Below, piece after piece: positions 1-9,068 of a DNA stretch of 64,000 nt. The notes below the pieces were generated by a model that was not told the origin of the DNA, did no database searches, and was given only the letters and a program-made list of their open reading frames with translations. Location: positions 227,605-291,604 of the forward strand of contig NZ_JNIJ01000005.1 in NCBI RefSeq assembly GCF_000701345.1, given 5' to 3'. This stretch comes from Bradyrhizobium sp. URHD0069 (GTDB lineage Bacteria > Pseudomonadota > Alphaproteobacteria > Rhizobiales > Xanthobacteraceae). Within the stretch, counting starts at the first letter, position 1. Every line of letters starts with the position of its first letter. Both the position numbers and the translations under genes were made by a program.

Positions 1-818
1 TAGTCGCGACGCTGCCCGGCCGCGTCGAGGCCGCCACGCACGACCGTGCAAAACGCAAGCCGACCGAGAACATGGCGGCCTATGAGTGCGTGCTGACCGC
101 CAAGGTGCTGCACCACCGCTCGACGCGGGAGGACAACGCCGAAGCGCAGCGCCTGCTCAACCGGGCCCTCGCGCTCGACCCGAACTATGCTCATGCTCAC
201 GCCTGGAAGGCATGCGTACTGGGCCAGACCTGGGTTCATGATTGGTGCGCCGATCGCGATGCTACTCTCCAGCACGTGGCCGCGGAGTTGGAGACCACGC
301 TGGGGCTCGATGACAATGACAGCGATGTGCACCGGATTCTCGCTGCGCTGAACCTGACGCGCGACGATCATGACAAGGCCGCGTATCATCAGGAGCGGGC
401 GCTCGCGCTCAACCCAAATAGCGACCTCGTTGTGGTGCAGCAGGGCGAGCTTCTGACCTGGCTGGGGCGGCCGGAGGAGGGCATCGACTGGATCAAGAAG
501 GCGATGCGTCTCAATCCGTACCACCCGGAGCGCTTCTGGAGCCATCTCGGGCGTGCCTGCTATTGCGCCGAGAAATATGCCGAAGCTGCTGGGGCCTTCT
601 CCCGGATCACTCGGCCTGACTACACGCATCATGCCTTCCTTGCAGCTACGTTCGCGCAGATGGGCAACACGGTCGCGGCCGCCGCGCACGCGGCAGAGGT
701 GCTCAAGCGCGAGCCGAAGTTCTCCGTGGCCCTCTCCCTCGCCACCCAGCACTACAAGCGCGAAGTCGACCGCCAGCGCCACGAGGCTGGCCTCCTCAAG
801 GCAGGCCTGCCGGCCTGA
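1..818 (+). CDS. TPR-repeat C-terminal part of an adenylate-cyclase-type protein (5' truncated by window edge)
   Basis: The reading frame is open from base 3, so the gene starts outside the window. The visible 271 or so residues are TPR-like helical repeats: pairs with the NPNYAHAH and NPNSDLVV signatures recur about every 34 residues. The opening LPGRVEAA and RKPTENMAAYE wording is what I know from the linker and TPR region of rhizobial class III adenylate cyclase-TPR fusions, but no cyclase domain is visible here, so that identity is inferred. The internal ATG at 72 is not a convincing start because homology-like sequence continues upstream of it. The role is probably protein-protein interaction or ligand sensing. 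Confidence 0.7.
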   Translation, partial: VATLPGRVEAATHDRAKRKPTENMAAYECVLTAKVLHHRSTREDNAEAQRLLNRALALDPNYAHAHAWKACVLGQTWVHDWCADRDATLQHVAAELETTLGLDDNDSDVHRILAALNLTRDDHDKAAYHQERALALNPNSDLVVVQQGELLTWLGRPEEGIDWIKKAMRLNPYHPERFWSHLGRACYCAEKYAEAAGAFSRITRPDYTHHAFLAATFAQMGNTVAAAAHAAEVLKREPKFSVALSLATQHYKREVDRQRHEAGLLKAGLPA

Positions 819-1051
819 CCTGCCGCGGAGCGGAAACGCGCCTGGAAAACGACATGCAAGCGCTGGGAATGTGGTGAGGCGCTAATTCAGAGCCAAATCT
901 TACGTCGTCGCGGCGTTCGCCGAGACCATAACCACCGAAGTTCAAGAAAATCCGTGGAGCCGTCTTCAAATCTCGCCAGCGGTTCTGGGTCCGCGCGTTT
1001 GCGAGGGCGGCGCTAATATTGTCGAAGCGATTTGCGATTTCGACGAAGCGC

Positions 1052-2665
1052 TCAGCGCAGCGCGGCGGTGCGCATCACGAAGGATGTGGTCGCCAGCGTC
1101 GCGGTTGCCGACCCGGTAAAGCGCTCGCAGACCATTCCCATCTGCGGATCGTCCGCGAAGCTCATCATGATCGCTGCTTGCGGCTTGACGAAATGCGCGC
1201 GCATCAGCGTCATGTCGGAATCGCCCAAGACGGTGGCGGACATCGACGTGCTCGCGCTCGGCGCCAGGATCATCATCCGCATCCAAACATCGTTGCTCCT
1301 GGCAGCCGCGATCCGCGTCGACATCGCGACCACGCTGCCTCGATCCTGCGGTCCCTTGGGGACCACCGTATCGATCGTGCTGGCCGCCGCCGGATTGCGC
1401 GGGGCGGATGCCGGCCGGATGCTGCGGGGGTTAGGTGCGCTGGCCGCAATGACATTCGAGCGGTCAACCTGGGTGGAGGCTGCCGGCGCGTAGGCCAGCG
1501 CCTGCAACGCGTTCGAAACACTTGCGGTCGATTGCGGATCGGCAGAGGCGAGTGCCCGGCGGGCGTTGAGGGCAGCGACCTGCGCCGGCGTTGCCTGCTT
1601 CGGCGTGGTGGCGGCGTCGTCCCAAAAGCCGCGGGCATTGATGATATCGGCCGGTGTTTGCGGTTTCGCATCGGCCTTTTCAGCCGATGTCGAGGATACC
1701 TGCTTCGATTTTGCGGGCGGGACGATCTGTGCGTCGGCCGAGGCCAGCTGGAAGGTCGCGGCCGCCGGCTTTGCACGCGGCATCGGCACGGGGTCTGCGG
1801 ATCTGGCGGGAACGGCGGCGGCCGTCACACCGACCGGAGCGGTCTTTTCGCTTGCAGCGGGAGCGGTGGCGCCCTCGTCATCCTCTTCGTTCGATTTGCC
1901 TTTGAACAAGGCAGCCAACAGGTTCGGCAGGCTCTTGGTCGGGGCGTAATCGCCATTGCCGCGTTTTTCGATGTCGGCGCGGGCAAGCTCATATCCCTTC
2001 AGCGGATTGCCGTCGGAGGGAATATGCACGGTGCGTCCGTCGGGGAATACGCGGGCCAGCTGATCGTGGGTCATTCGCGGCCAGTGCCGAACGCTGCCCG
2101 TATCGAGATGGACGAAAGGCGATCCCGAACTCGGATAGAACCCGACGCCGCCGCGCTGCAGGCGAAGCCCGGCAGAGCGGATTTGCTCAAGCTGCACGTC
2201 CGGAATGAAAAAATCCATGGCGTGGCCGCGCATGTGCTGGCTGAAGCGGGCTACGCCCGAAGAACGGCGGCGGAGCATGGAATTGGTAGCGGGGGAACGA
2301 TAGGAGGAAATGACATGGATCGGCTTCTTGGCGTCAACGTCGCGGTAGACTTCCCAGAGGATGTCGAACAGATGACGATCCATCGTGGTCTGTTCCTGGC
2401 TGCGCCAGTCGCGGAGAAAGTGATTGAGCTGCTTCAGCGCCGCTTCGTCATAGCGCCCGTCACGCTTGAAGGTGACGGTGAGATCTTCATCCGAATGGGT
2501 GTGGTGGAAGGAGAGGGTGCGGGTTTCGTTCAGCGCGGTCGCATCGTGGACTGATCGGGCTCCCATCAGGAGCAACAAGCATGTCAGGCCGAGATGATAT
2601 CCGGCCCTTGGTAACGACAGCGTTTTGAATTGGCGCGCGAAACCAGTCAGCACAAATGAGCCCAC
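1052..2665 (-). CDS. DUF882 / M15-like murein-endopeptidase-family protein with Ala/Pro-rich C-terminal tail
   Basis: A hydrophobic segment at about residues 24-34 looks like a signal anchor. Residues about 55-215 match the DUF882/peptidase M15_2 (YcbK-like) fold: SSYRSPATN, then SQHMRGHAMDF (142-152) and FVHLDTG (184-190), which supply the His/Asp metal-site pattern of this family. The last 250 or so residues are low-complexity Ala/Pro/Ser sequence of unknown role. The product is therefore an exported cell-wall protein, plausibly acting on peptidoglycan. The GTG at 2665 is the longest start; a GTG at 2653 with GGGTGGG upstream is an alternative. It lies beside an L,D-transpeptidase gene on the same strand, consistent with envelope work. 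Confidence 0.8.
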   Translation of the reverse strand: MGSFVLTGFARQFKTLSLPRAGYHLGLTCLLLLMGARSVHDATALNETRTLSFHHTHSDEDLTVTFKRDGRYDEAALKQLNHFLRDWRSQEQTTMDRHLFDILWEVYRDVDAKKPIHVISSYRSPATNSMLRRRSSGVARFSQHMRGHAMDFFIPDVQLEQIRSAGLRLQRGGVGFYPSSGSPFVHLDTGSVRHWPRMTHDQLARVFPDGRTVHIPSDGNPLKGYELARADIEKRGNGDYAPTKSLPNLLAALFKGKSNEEDDEGATAPAASEKTAPVGVTAAAVPARSADPVPMPRAKPAAATFQLASADAQIVPPAKSKQVSSTSAEKADAKPQTPADIINARGFWDDAATTPKQATPAQVAALNARRALASADPQSTASVSNALQALAYAPAASTQVDRSNVIAASAPNPRSIRPASAPRNPAAASTIDTVVPKGPQDRGSVVAMSTRIAAARSNDVWMRMMILAPSASTSMSATVLGDSDMTLMRAHFVKPQAAIMMSFADDPQMGMVCERFTGSATATLATTSFVMRTAALR

Positions 2666-2922
2666 CCAAAGGACGACCGATCAACGAACTCTTCCGCTAC
2701 CCCATGCGGCGAAAGAGAGTAAACGCAGCCTTAACGCGGGTGGGTTAATCGAGATTTAAGTCCCACCCCCCAAGTCAGCTTTTAGCTAACCTCCCGAGTG
2801 TGGCGAAAACTAGCCCACTGGTTAACCCGGTGGACAATGGTTAATCGCACGGCCTCGCCGAATCGGCGAGACCTCTGATTTTGCTTCGGGATTTTATCGC
2901 AGACCGCTGAAGATGGCGAACA

Positions 2923-5136
2923 TCAGCGGGTGATCACCCCCCGCGGCTGCGGTGGCAGCCGGCGGCCCGGAATCGGGGCGGGAGGAATCGGCGGTCCGAA
3001 CAGGCGTTCGAAGAACGAGGGTCCCGAAGAATAGCTGGAATAGGTGTTGTCGCTGGCAAAGTTGACGCCAGCCGGCAGAGGGCCGGTCGGACGGGCGTAG
3101 CTCGGCTGGGAATGTGCGACCACGTTTTCCAGATCCTTTCTGGAGTTGCGCAGCAACGCCAGCACGGTGGCGTCGCGGCCATAAAGGTCTTTGCGCAGTT
3201 GCAGCTTGCCGGCGTCGTCCACAAAGGCCGTTTGGTAGGTAATGTTGACCGGGATCGGCGTCGGGAATTTGATATCGATTTCGCTGCGGCCGTACATGCT
3301 GCGGATCTTTTCCGGGGTGTAGTGCTCGTTCGGCAACGTGATGTTGAGCAGCGTCGCGGCGTATTGATCGGGATTCTGCACCCGCATGCAGCCGTGGCTG
3401 AACGCGCGTTCTTCCCTGGCGAACAAATGCTTGTCCGGGGTGTCGTGCTGATACACCAGGAACTTGTTCGGGAAATTGAAGCGGATGCGGCCGAGCGCGT
3501 TGGCTTCGCCAGGCGGCTGCGAAATGCGGATGCTGCCGTCGCGGGCACGCTCGAGCCTCAGTCCCATGCGATCCAGGACCGTCGGATCCTGCTGCAGCGC
3601 CGGCAGATATTCATTGTAGATGATCGACGGCGGCACGTTCCAGGTCGGATTGACCGTGATGAACTTCATCGTCTCCGTCAAAAGCGGAGTCGCATGAATC
3701 CCGGGCTTTCCGGTGACCACCTTAGTGGTCCAGACCGGCGCGCCGTTCTGCATCACCCTGAGCGTAAAGTCGGGGATGTTGAGAATGACATAGGCGTTCC
3801 CGAGCGACGGTGCGCCGAGCTGGCGCGGCAGCCAGCGCAAACGCTCCATGTTGACGATCACGGTGTCGATCTGGCGGTCGCGCTTGGGGCTGTTCAAGGC
3901 TTTCACGGTGCGGTCGTCCAGAATGCCGGTGGGCTTGAGTTCGGCGCCCTCCTGGAATTTACGCACGGCCTCGGCGACTTTGGCGTCGTAGCGGGAGTCG
4001 TTGGCGTTCTCAGTGATGCCGAACTTGGCGCGCAGTTGCGGCACGCGCGCATCTTCCATCTCGACCGCCGGCTGCTTCTTGCGAGCCGGCGTGAATTTAA
4101 GCGCCGGCCCTTCCGCGATCTGAATGACCGGTCCATTGCCCTGGCCACGCAATTCGGCAAGCTTCGCCTTCAGGTCGCGATAGAGCTTATGCGGCGGGTT
4201 GTAGCCGTCAAGCGCGGCCGAGGCATCCTTGGCGCTCGTGACATTCGCCAGCACTTCGGTGGGATCGGTCGGATGCTCGGGATACTGGATGTCGCCGCTG
4301 ACCTGCGACCAGTGCATCCGGCCGCTCTGCGCCTGGCGCGCGTAATCAAGCATGCTGGCGGTCAGTTTCAACTCGGCTTCGGCAAGGGAATCCGGCGTAG
4401 TCGCCGCGGCGAAATCCGGCAGCGGATAATCCGACGCGTTCAAACCTTCGGATGCGGCATCCTTAAGACGTGCGATGACGCCTTTGCCGCTCGCGCTCAA
4501 AGTGCCGCCTTGGGTCCATACCGGCGCAAATTCACGCGCGGTGTAGAATTTTTCTACCGCCGTTCGTTCGGCCTTGCGGTCGAAATAGCGCAACGACTTC
4601 GCGGCAAGCGTTTCGCGCAGTTTGTCTGCGACCGGCTGATCCGCCGCCGGGACATTGCTTGCAGCCTTGGTCGGTTCCTTGGCGGGCTCGGCAGCCGGCG
4701 TCGCGGTCGCCGCGGCCGGAGGCGGCGCGGCTGTGGTGGTCGCGCTGTCGTTTTTGCCGGCGTCGTTCTGGGTGGTTTCCGCAGCCGGAGTGGTGACGAC
4801 CTCGGATGGTTTACTCTCCGGCGCATTCTCCGTCGTCTTCGGCTCCGTTGGATTTGGCGCGTCGCCCTTGGCCGCGTCTGGCACCGAGGCGGTCGTCTCC
4901 AGTTTGAAATCGTTGATGGTTGGAGGCGGGACGTTTGCAGGCTGCGGGCGCGGGATCGCCGCGTCGATCGCGAGTTCCGCGGCGCTGTTACGGGCCGGAT
5001 CGGCTTGCGCCAGTGCTGAAGTCGCAGACACCGTGAGGAAGGTCGCCGCGATGCTCATCAGCACGCGGTCAAAGCCAGCACGGTTCTTCAAACGGTCACG
5101 CATCGTCACACCCCTTGGGCGAAGCTGCCCCGGCAT
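2923..5136 (-). CDS. L,D-transpeptidase, YcbB/LdtD-like, with peptidoglycan-binding domain
   Basis: The protein has 737 residues. An N-terminal hydrophobic stretch (about 25-45) acts as a signal or anchor, followed by an Ala/Pro/Thr-rich spacer to about 165. Next come the scaffold domain, a peptidoglycan-binding-type module near 370-425 (RYDAKVAEAVRKFQEGAELK and following) and a YkuD catalytic domain. The catalytic motif SHGCMRV places His581 and Cys583 as in L,D-transpeptidases. Enzymes of this family cross-link meso-DAP residues (3-3 links) in the periplasm. The size and domain order fit the large LdtD/YcbB type. A 257-bp gap separates it from the DUF882 gene downstream, so co-transcription is uncertain. 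Confidence 0.9.
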   Translation of the reverse strand: MPGQLRPRGVTMRDRLKNRAGFDRVLMSIAATFLTVSATSALAQADPARNSAAELAIDAAIPRPQPANVPPPTINDFKLETTASVPDAAKGDAPNPTEPKTTENAPESKPSEVVTTPAAETTQNDAGKNDSATTTAAPPPAAATATPAAEPAKEPTKAASNVPAADQPVADKLRETLAAKSLRYFDRKAERTAVEKFYTAREFAPVWTQGGTLSASGKGVIARLKDAASEGLNASDYPLPDFAAATTPDSLAEAELKLTASMLDYARQAQSGRMHWSQVSGDIQYPEHPTDPTEVLANVTSAKDASAALDGYNPPHKLYRDLKAKLAELRGQGNGPVIQIAEGPALKFTPARKKQPAVEMEDARVPQLRAKFGITENANDSRYDAKVAEAVRKFQEGAELKPTGILDDRTVKALNSPKRDRQIDTVIVNMERLRWLPRQLGAPSLGNAYVILNIPDFTLRVMQNGAPVWTTKVVTGKPGIHATPLLTETMKFITVNPTWNVPPSIIYNEYLPALQQDPTVLDRMGLRLERARDGSIRISQPPGEANALGRIRFNFPNKFLVYQHDTPDKHLFAREERAFSHGCMRVQNPDQYAATLLNITLPNEHYTPEKIRSMYGRSEIDIKFPTPIPVNITYQTAFVDDAGKLQLRKDLYGRDATVLALLRNSRKDLENVVAHSQPSYARPTGPLPAGVNFASDNTYSSYSSGPSFFERLFGPPIPPAPIPGRRLPPQPRGVITR

Positions 5137-5499
5137 GGCACAGCTTTAGAATCGTCCGTCACAGCTTTCGCTAAAGCGCCGGCCTTATCCGTTATTAAGC
5201 GCATTAAACGTCATTGGTTCGGGTCTGGATGCGCTTTCTTTAGAGTTGTCACGCCTGCACGCAACGATTCATACGCAGACGATACACGCGCCCCACTCGT
5301 GCAGCCAGCACCACGCGGGGCAACTCACGACAACCTGACTGCAAAAAAAACTCCTTTGCAACGGATTGCGCGCTTTTGCCACGCCGTTTTCCCTTTGTCT
5401 GTCACCGGCAAGCAACGGTTCAAATGTTCCGGATTGGCTGATCCCTTAAGCCTCCCCGTTGCAGACACCGCGGCGCCACAATCGATCGCGCGATCGGTC
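5137..5499. other. Intergenic stretch upstream of the L,D-transpeptidase gene
   Basis: This 363-bp stretch lies between the transpeptidase start and the stop of the sigma-54 regulator, both on the minus strand. It is more A+T-rich than its flanks around 5180-5250 and must hold the promoter of the transpeptidase, but I see no convincing operator, RNA gene or repeat. Confidence 0.4.
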
Positions 5500-7014
5500 T
5501 CAGTTTGCCTGATCCACGCCGCCGGCCGCCGGACCGTCGGCAGCAGCTTCATCGAGCTTGCGATAGAGCGTCGAGCGGCCGATTTTCAATCGCCGCGCGA
5601 CCTCTGACATCTGTCCGCGATAATGGGAAATCGCGAAGCGGATAATCTCGGTCTCCATCTCCTCGAGCGGCCGCACTTCGCCGGCGCTGGTCAGCATCGC
5701 CAGCGTTCCGCCTGACGGCAGCGGCACGATAGGTATCTCAATACCTGGAATCATGGCCGGTGGGGTCGATTGAAACGCGGGGCCAACCACTAGCGGCTCG
5801 CTGTGCTCGCCGTGCGCTTCTGAATTGGCCGATGACTGCCCGGCGGCCTGCGGAAAATCTGCAAGGGTGAGTTGATCGCTGTCGCTCATGACCACCGCGC
5901 GATACATGGCGTTCTCGAGCTGGCGGATATTGCCGGGCCATTCCAGCTGCGACAGTTGCGCCATCGCCTCGCCGCTGATGCCGGTAATCGGGCGATTTTC
6001 TTCGGCGCAGAATCTCGCCAGAAAATGCCGCAGCAGATGCGGGATGTCTTCCCGGCGCAGGCGCAACGGAGGGATCGTCAGCGGCAGCACGTGCAGGCGA
6101 TAGAACAGGTCCTCGCGAAATTGCCCGTTCTTGACGTGGTCCAGCAGCTTGCGATTGGTCGCGGAAATGATGCGGACATCGACTTTCACCGGCTTGCGCC
6201 CGCCGACCGCCTCCACGGCGCCTTCCTGCAGCGCGCGAAGCAGTTTCACCTGGGCTGCCAGCGGCAATTCGCCGACTTCGTCGAGGAACAGGGTGCCGCC
6301 GGAAGCTTCGACGAATTTGCCGGTGTGACGTTCGGTGGCGCCGGTAAAGGCGCCCTTCTCGTGGCCGAACAGGATCGACTCCACGAGATTGTCGGGGATC
6401 GCGCCGCAATTGACGGCAACGAACGGCTTCGATTTGCGTTCGCCGCTGCCGTGAATGGCGCGCGCGAACAATTCCTTGCCGACGCCGGATTCGCCTTCGA
6501 TCAGCACCGGGATTGTGGAGGCGGCGGCCTTTTGCGCGGTGCGCAGCACGCCGGCCATGGTCTCGCTGCGCGTGATGATGTCGGCAAAGGTCAACCGGCC
6601 TTCACGGCTGTGCTTGATGCGCTGCAGTTCACCTTTCAAAGCGCTGGCATTGAGCGCATTGCGAAGCGACACCTGCAGCCGCTCCATGCCGACCGGCTTC
6701 ACCACGAAATCCTGCGCGCCGGCGCGCATCGCGGATACCACATTGTCGATGCCGCCGTGGGCGGTCTGCACGATGACGGGGACGTTGAGCCCTGCTTCGC
6801 GGATTTTTGCTAGCACGCCCATGCCGTCAAGGCCGGGCATCACAAGATCGAGCACCACGGCATCGATCGCCGGTGCGTCCGGCGCGGTCAGCATGGCAAT
6901 GGCGGCATCGCCTGAATCGACGACGAGAGCCTCATAGCCGCATTTCTGCACCATGTTTTCGACCAGGCGGCGCTGCACCGCGTCGTCATCGACAATCAAA
7001 ATGCTGGCAGCCAT
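5500..7014 (-). CDS. Sigma-54-dependent response regulator, NtrC family
   Basis: The architecture is complete. The receiver domain (about 1-120) has the acidic DDD triad at 9-11, phospho-acceptor Asp56 and Lys106. The AAA+ domain has Walker A GESGVGKE (174-181), the sigma-54-contacting GAFTGA loop (221-226), Walker B TLFLDEVGEL (241-250) and WPGNIRQLEN. A C-terminal Fis-type helix-turn-helix covers about 465-495 (MSEVARRLKIGRSTLYRKL). It is therefore a phosphorylation-controlled activator of RNA polymerase carrying sigma-54. No sensor kinase is adjacent, so its signal and regulon cannot be inferred. A linker of about 60 residues separates the AAA+ and DNA-binding parts. Confidence 0.92.
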   Translation of the reverse strand: MAASILIVDDDAVQRRLVENMVQKCGYEALVVDSGDAAIAMLTAPDAPAIDAVVLDLVMPGLDGMGVLAKIREAGLNVPVIVQTAHGGIDNVVSAMRAGAQDFVVKPVGMERLQVSLRNALNASALKGELQRIKHSREGRLTFADIITRSETMAGVLRTAQKAAASTIPVLIEGESGVGKELFARAIHGSGERKSKPFVAVNCGAIPDNLVESILFGHEKGAFTGATERHTGKFVEASGGTLFLDEVGELPLAAQVKLLRALQEGAVEAVGGRKPVKVDVRIISATNRKLLDHVKNGQFREDLFYRLHVLPLTIPPLRLRREDIPHLLRHFLARFCAEENRPITGISGEAMAQLSQLEWPGNIRQLENAMYRAVVMSDSDQLTLADFPQAAGQSSANSEAHGEHSEPLVVGPAFQSTPPAMIPGIEIPIVPLPSGGTLAMLTSAGEVRPLEEMETEIIRFAISHYRGQMSEVARRLKIGRSTLYRKLDEAAADGPAAGGVDQAN

Positions 7015-7084
7015 GGCGTTCCCCGCGCGTTACAAACATCTGTCTCGAATCGGGGCACTCTCGCCGATGCCGATTAACGCCCTC

Positions 7085-7699
7085 TTAAACGTTGACGTTC
7101 GGCCATATCTCCAGCGCGCCGCGGTAGCACATGTCGACCGCCACATAGAGGATGATCACAAGGCCGACATAGGCGATCCAGCGATGCTTTTGCAGCAAGC
7201 TCGCGATGAAGTTAGCGGCGAAGCCCATCAGGGCAATGGATAGGCCCAAACCGAATATCAGGATAAGCGGATGTTCGCGAGCGGCACCCGCGACGGCCAG
7301 TACGTTGTCGAGTGACATCGACACGTCGGCGATCATAATCTGCCATACGGCCTGGCCGAGCGTCTTGCGAGGCCCGCAGGTCGTGCCGTCCAACGCCTCT
7401 TCAGCATCTTTGTGATGTGCGTGCGATGTGCGCAACTCCCGCCACATCTTCCAGCATACCCAGAGCAGGAGAATGCCGCCGGCCAGCAGCAGTCCGATGA
7501 TCTGCAACAGTTGCACCGTGATGCTGGCGAAACCGATCCGCAGGATGGTGGCGGCCAAGATGCCGACCAGAATCGCCTTGTTGCGCTGGCTCTTGGGCAA
7601 ACCGGCGGCTGCTAGTCCGATGACGATCGCGTTGTCGCCGGCAAGCACCAGATCGATCATCACGACCTGGAAAAACGCTGTTAGTTCCGGGGAAAACAT
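7085..7699 (-). CDS. TerC-family integral membrane protein (YjbE-like)
   Basis: A 204-residue polytopic membrane protein. The motif VLAGDNAIVIGLAA near the N-terminus and DVSMSLDNVLAVAGAA in the middle are the paired acidic transmembrane signatures of the TerC family, whose members are linked to metal-ion (often Mn2+) export or tellurite resistance. I chose the ATG at 7699 because it has a good GGAGGG ribosome site six bases upstream; an earlier in-frame ATG at 7735 would add 12 non-family residues. It is followed at a short distance by the sigma-54 regulator on the same strand. Confidence 0.88.
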   Translation of the reverse strand: MFSPELTAFFQVVMIDLVLAGDNAIVIGLAAAGLPKSQRNKAILVGILAATILRIGFASITVQLLQIIGLLLAGGILLLWVCWKMWRELRTSHAHHKDAEEALDGTTCGPRKTLGQAVWQIMIADVSMSLDNVLAVAGAAREHPLILIFGLGLSIALMGFAANFIASLLQKHRWIAYVGLVIILYVAVDMCYRGALEIWPNVNV

Positions 7700-7819
7700 C
7701 TTGGGCCCTCCGTTATACGTCCAGTCCGACATCACAGTTCGCTTGAACTGCCAGAGGGGCCCGGGCTTGGACGTGCATGCTTAGAAACGACGCAGTAAAA
7801 TTGCCGAATATCGATCCGG

Positions 7820-8161
7820 TTAGTCGGGTTGATCTGAAAGGGTGATAAGCCTGACCATCTGGTCCGGCTCGATCAGAATGGAGATGGCGACGCCGACAAA
7901 AGTCAGGACCCCGGCGATGTCGAGCCACACCGTGCGGGTCTGATTGCGTCGGCAAAGCAGCGCGAATCCGGCCGTCGCCGCGCCAAACGTAAACAGCAGC
8001 GTCGCGATCGCGGGCGCCAACGCATCGATAGACAATACGGCGCGCAATCCCAAGGTCACGATCAGCGCCCCTAGCAGGACGCCGGCAAACAATTCCTTGG
8101 TCCGATCAGTCGATCCCTGACCGTGCTTCCGAATAATCGGGCTGCGGTCTGTGAAGGCCAT
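7820..8161 (-). CDS. Small hypothetical membrane protein
   Basis: 113 residues with three likely transmembrane segments (about 25-45, 50-68 and 79-97) and no motif I recognise. The N-terminus is charged and probably cytoplasmic. It lies 120 bp upstream of the TerC-family gene on the same strand and could be co-transcribed, and it diverges from the XRE regulator gene. The function is unknown. The reading frame has coding-like codon use and a plausible ATG start. Confidence 0.65.
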   Translation of the reverse strand: MAFTDRSPIIRKHGQGSTDRTKELFAGVLLGALIVTLGLRAVLSIDALAPAIATLLFTFGAATAGFALLCRRNQTRTVWLDIAGVLTFVGVAISILIEPDQMVRLITLSDQPD

Positions 8162-8239
8162 TGCTTTCTCTCATCGCCGCGTTGAAGCTCACGGAACCAC
8201 AAAATGTGGCGCGGAAAGTCACGTTGTCTATCAATTCAT

Positions 8240-8254
8240 ACTAGATAGTTTAGT
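8240..8254. promoter_or_regulatory. Candidate operator upstream of the XRE regulator
   Basis: A short dyad (ACTA, seven bases, TAGT) lies in an A+T-rich patch ending five bases before the regulator's ATG at 8259. XRE-type repressors often bind such sites to control their own transcription. The assignment is by position and symmetry only. Confidence 0.3.
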
Positions 8255-8258
8255 AATC

Positions 8259-8588
8259 ATGAAACGTGGAAAATATCAAGAGGCTTTCGCCGAAAAGCTT
8301 CAGCGCAAGGTTGCGCCCGAAGCCCGGCAACTGCGCAAGCAGGCGGGGGATTGGCTGAAGCAGCGCAGGGCGGATGCCGGCCTGTCACAGGTCGACCTCG
8401 CCGCACGGCTCGGTCTCAAATATTACACGTTCATCTCGCAGGTTGAGAACGGGTTTAGCCGGGTTCCAACTGAAACCATGGCCGCGTGGGCCACCGCACT
8501 GGGTCTTGAACCCGCGGCGTTCGCTAAGCATCTTTTGTTGTACTATGAGCCGGAATTGTACCGGCTGCTATTCGGAACAGAAAAATGA
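8259..8588 (+). CDS. XRE-family helix-turn-helix transcriptional regulator
   Basis: 109 residues. The helix-turn-helix lies around residues 30-80: LKQRRADAGLSQVDLAARLG and then the recognition part YYTFISQVENGFSRVP. I take the ATG at 8259, just after the A+T-rich promoter-like patch; a longer frame from 8151 would add an unlikely N-terminus. Its stop overlaps the start of the next gene (ATGA at 8585-8588), so the two are translationally coupled. The C-terminus (about 85-109) carries LYYEPELYRLLFG, which I do not recognise from a named family. Confidence 0.85.
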   Translation: MKRGKYQEAFAEKLQRKVAPEARQLRKQAGDWLKQRRADAGLSQVDLAARLGLKYYTFISQVENGFSRVPTETMAAWATALGLEPAAFAKHLLLYYEPELYRLLFGTEK

Positions 8589-9031
8589 GTGTGGTTGCGT
8601 TCGAGCGCGAACACAGCGCAGGTTTATGGGGCGAATCGGAGCTCAACACCATCGTGGCGGCACTGAACGTCGCGCTGGCGTCGGGCAACGGCCGGGAATG
8701 GGAAACCGGCATGACGGAAAGAGGCGATCCGCAGCTGTATCTGCTGGGTCCGCTTCCGGATCAGGTCTGCGAGTTGTGCGTGTCGCGGATCGGCGGGCGT
8801 TACATCCTGGAGGACGGGTCGGGCCGGCTATTGTTCGAGCATCGAAGCCTCGCCCTTGTCGCGCTGCACGCGAAAGCCGCAGTCCGATCCACGCGTTGGC
8901 CGCTTGTCGCGCGGGTGTTGCTGTTGTGGTGTACGGTTCGGCAGATAATTCACGACGAGGTCGAACCCGTGTTCGCCGAGAGCGAAGAGCTGCTTATCGA
9001 ACTGGCACCGCAGCTTGTAGCTTTCGCCTGA
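8585..9031 (+). CDS. Hypothetical protein coupled to the XRE regulator
   Basis: 148 residues with no recognised family. It begins with the ATG overlapping the XRE gene's stop, which implies a shared mRNA and linked function. The sequence is mixed alpha/beta with one hydrophobic helix (about 104-116, PLVARVLLLWCTV), a Cys-x-x-Cys pair (CELC, near 62-65) and a charged C-terminus. A regulator followed by an unknown coupled partner resembles toxin-antitoxin layout, but neither size nor motifs prove that. Confidence 0.7.
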   Translation: MSVVAFEREHSAGLWGESELNTIVAALNVALASGNGREWETGMTERGDPQLYLLGPLPDQVCELCVSRIGGRYILEDGSGRLLFEHRSLALVALHAKAAVRSTRWPLVARVLLLWCTVRQIIHDEVEPVFAESEELLIELAPQLVAFA

Positions 9032-9068
9032 TCGCCACGCCAATTTGCACACCAATTTGAAAGTGTTC

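Noticed and set aside
1019..2554. A 511-residue open frame on the plus strand opposite the DUF882 gene
   Set aside because: It is Arg/Gly-rich shadow coding caused by the GC-rich third positions of the minus-strand gene, with no ribosome site or family signature.
3112..5019. A 635-residue open frame opposite the L,D-transpeptidase
   Set aside because: Same shadow effect; the minus strand has a full catalytic motif and signal sequence.
8585..9031. Calling the XRE pair a toxin-antitoxin system
   Set aside because: The second protein has no toxin-family motif; coupling alone is not enough.
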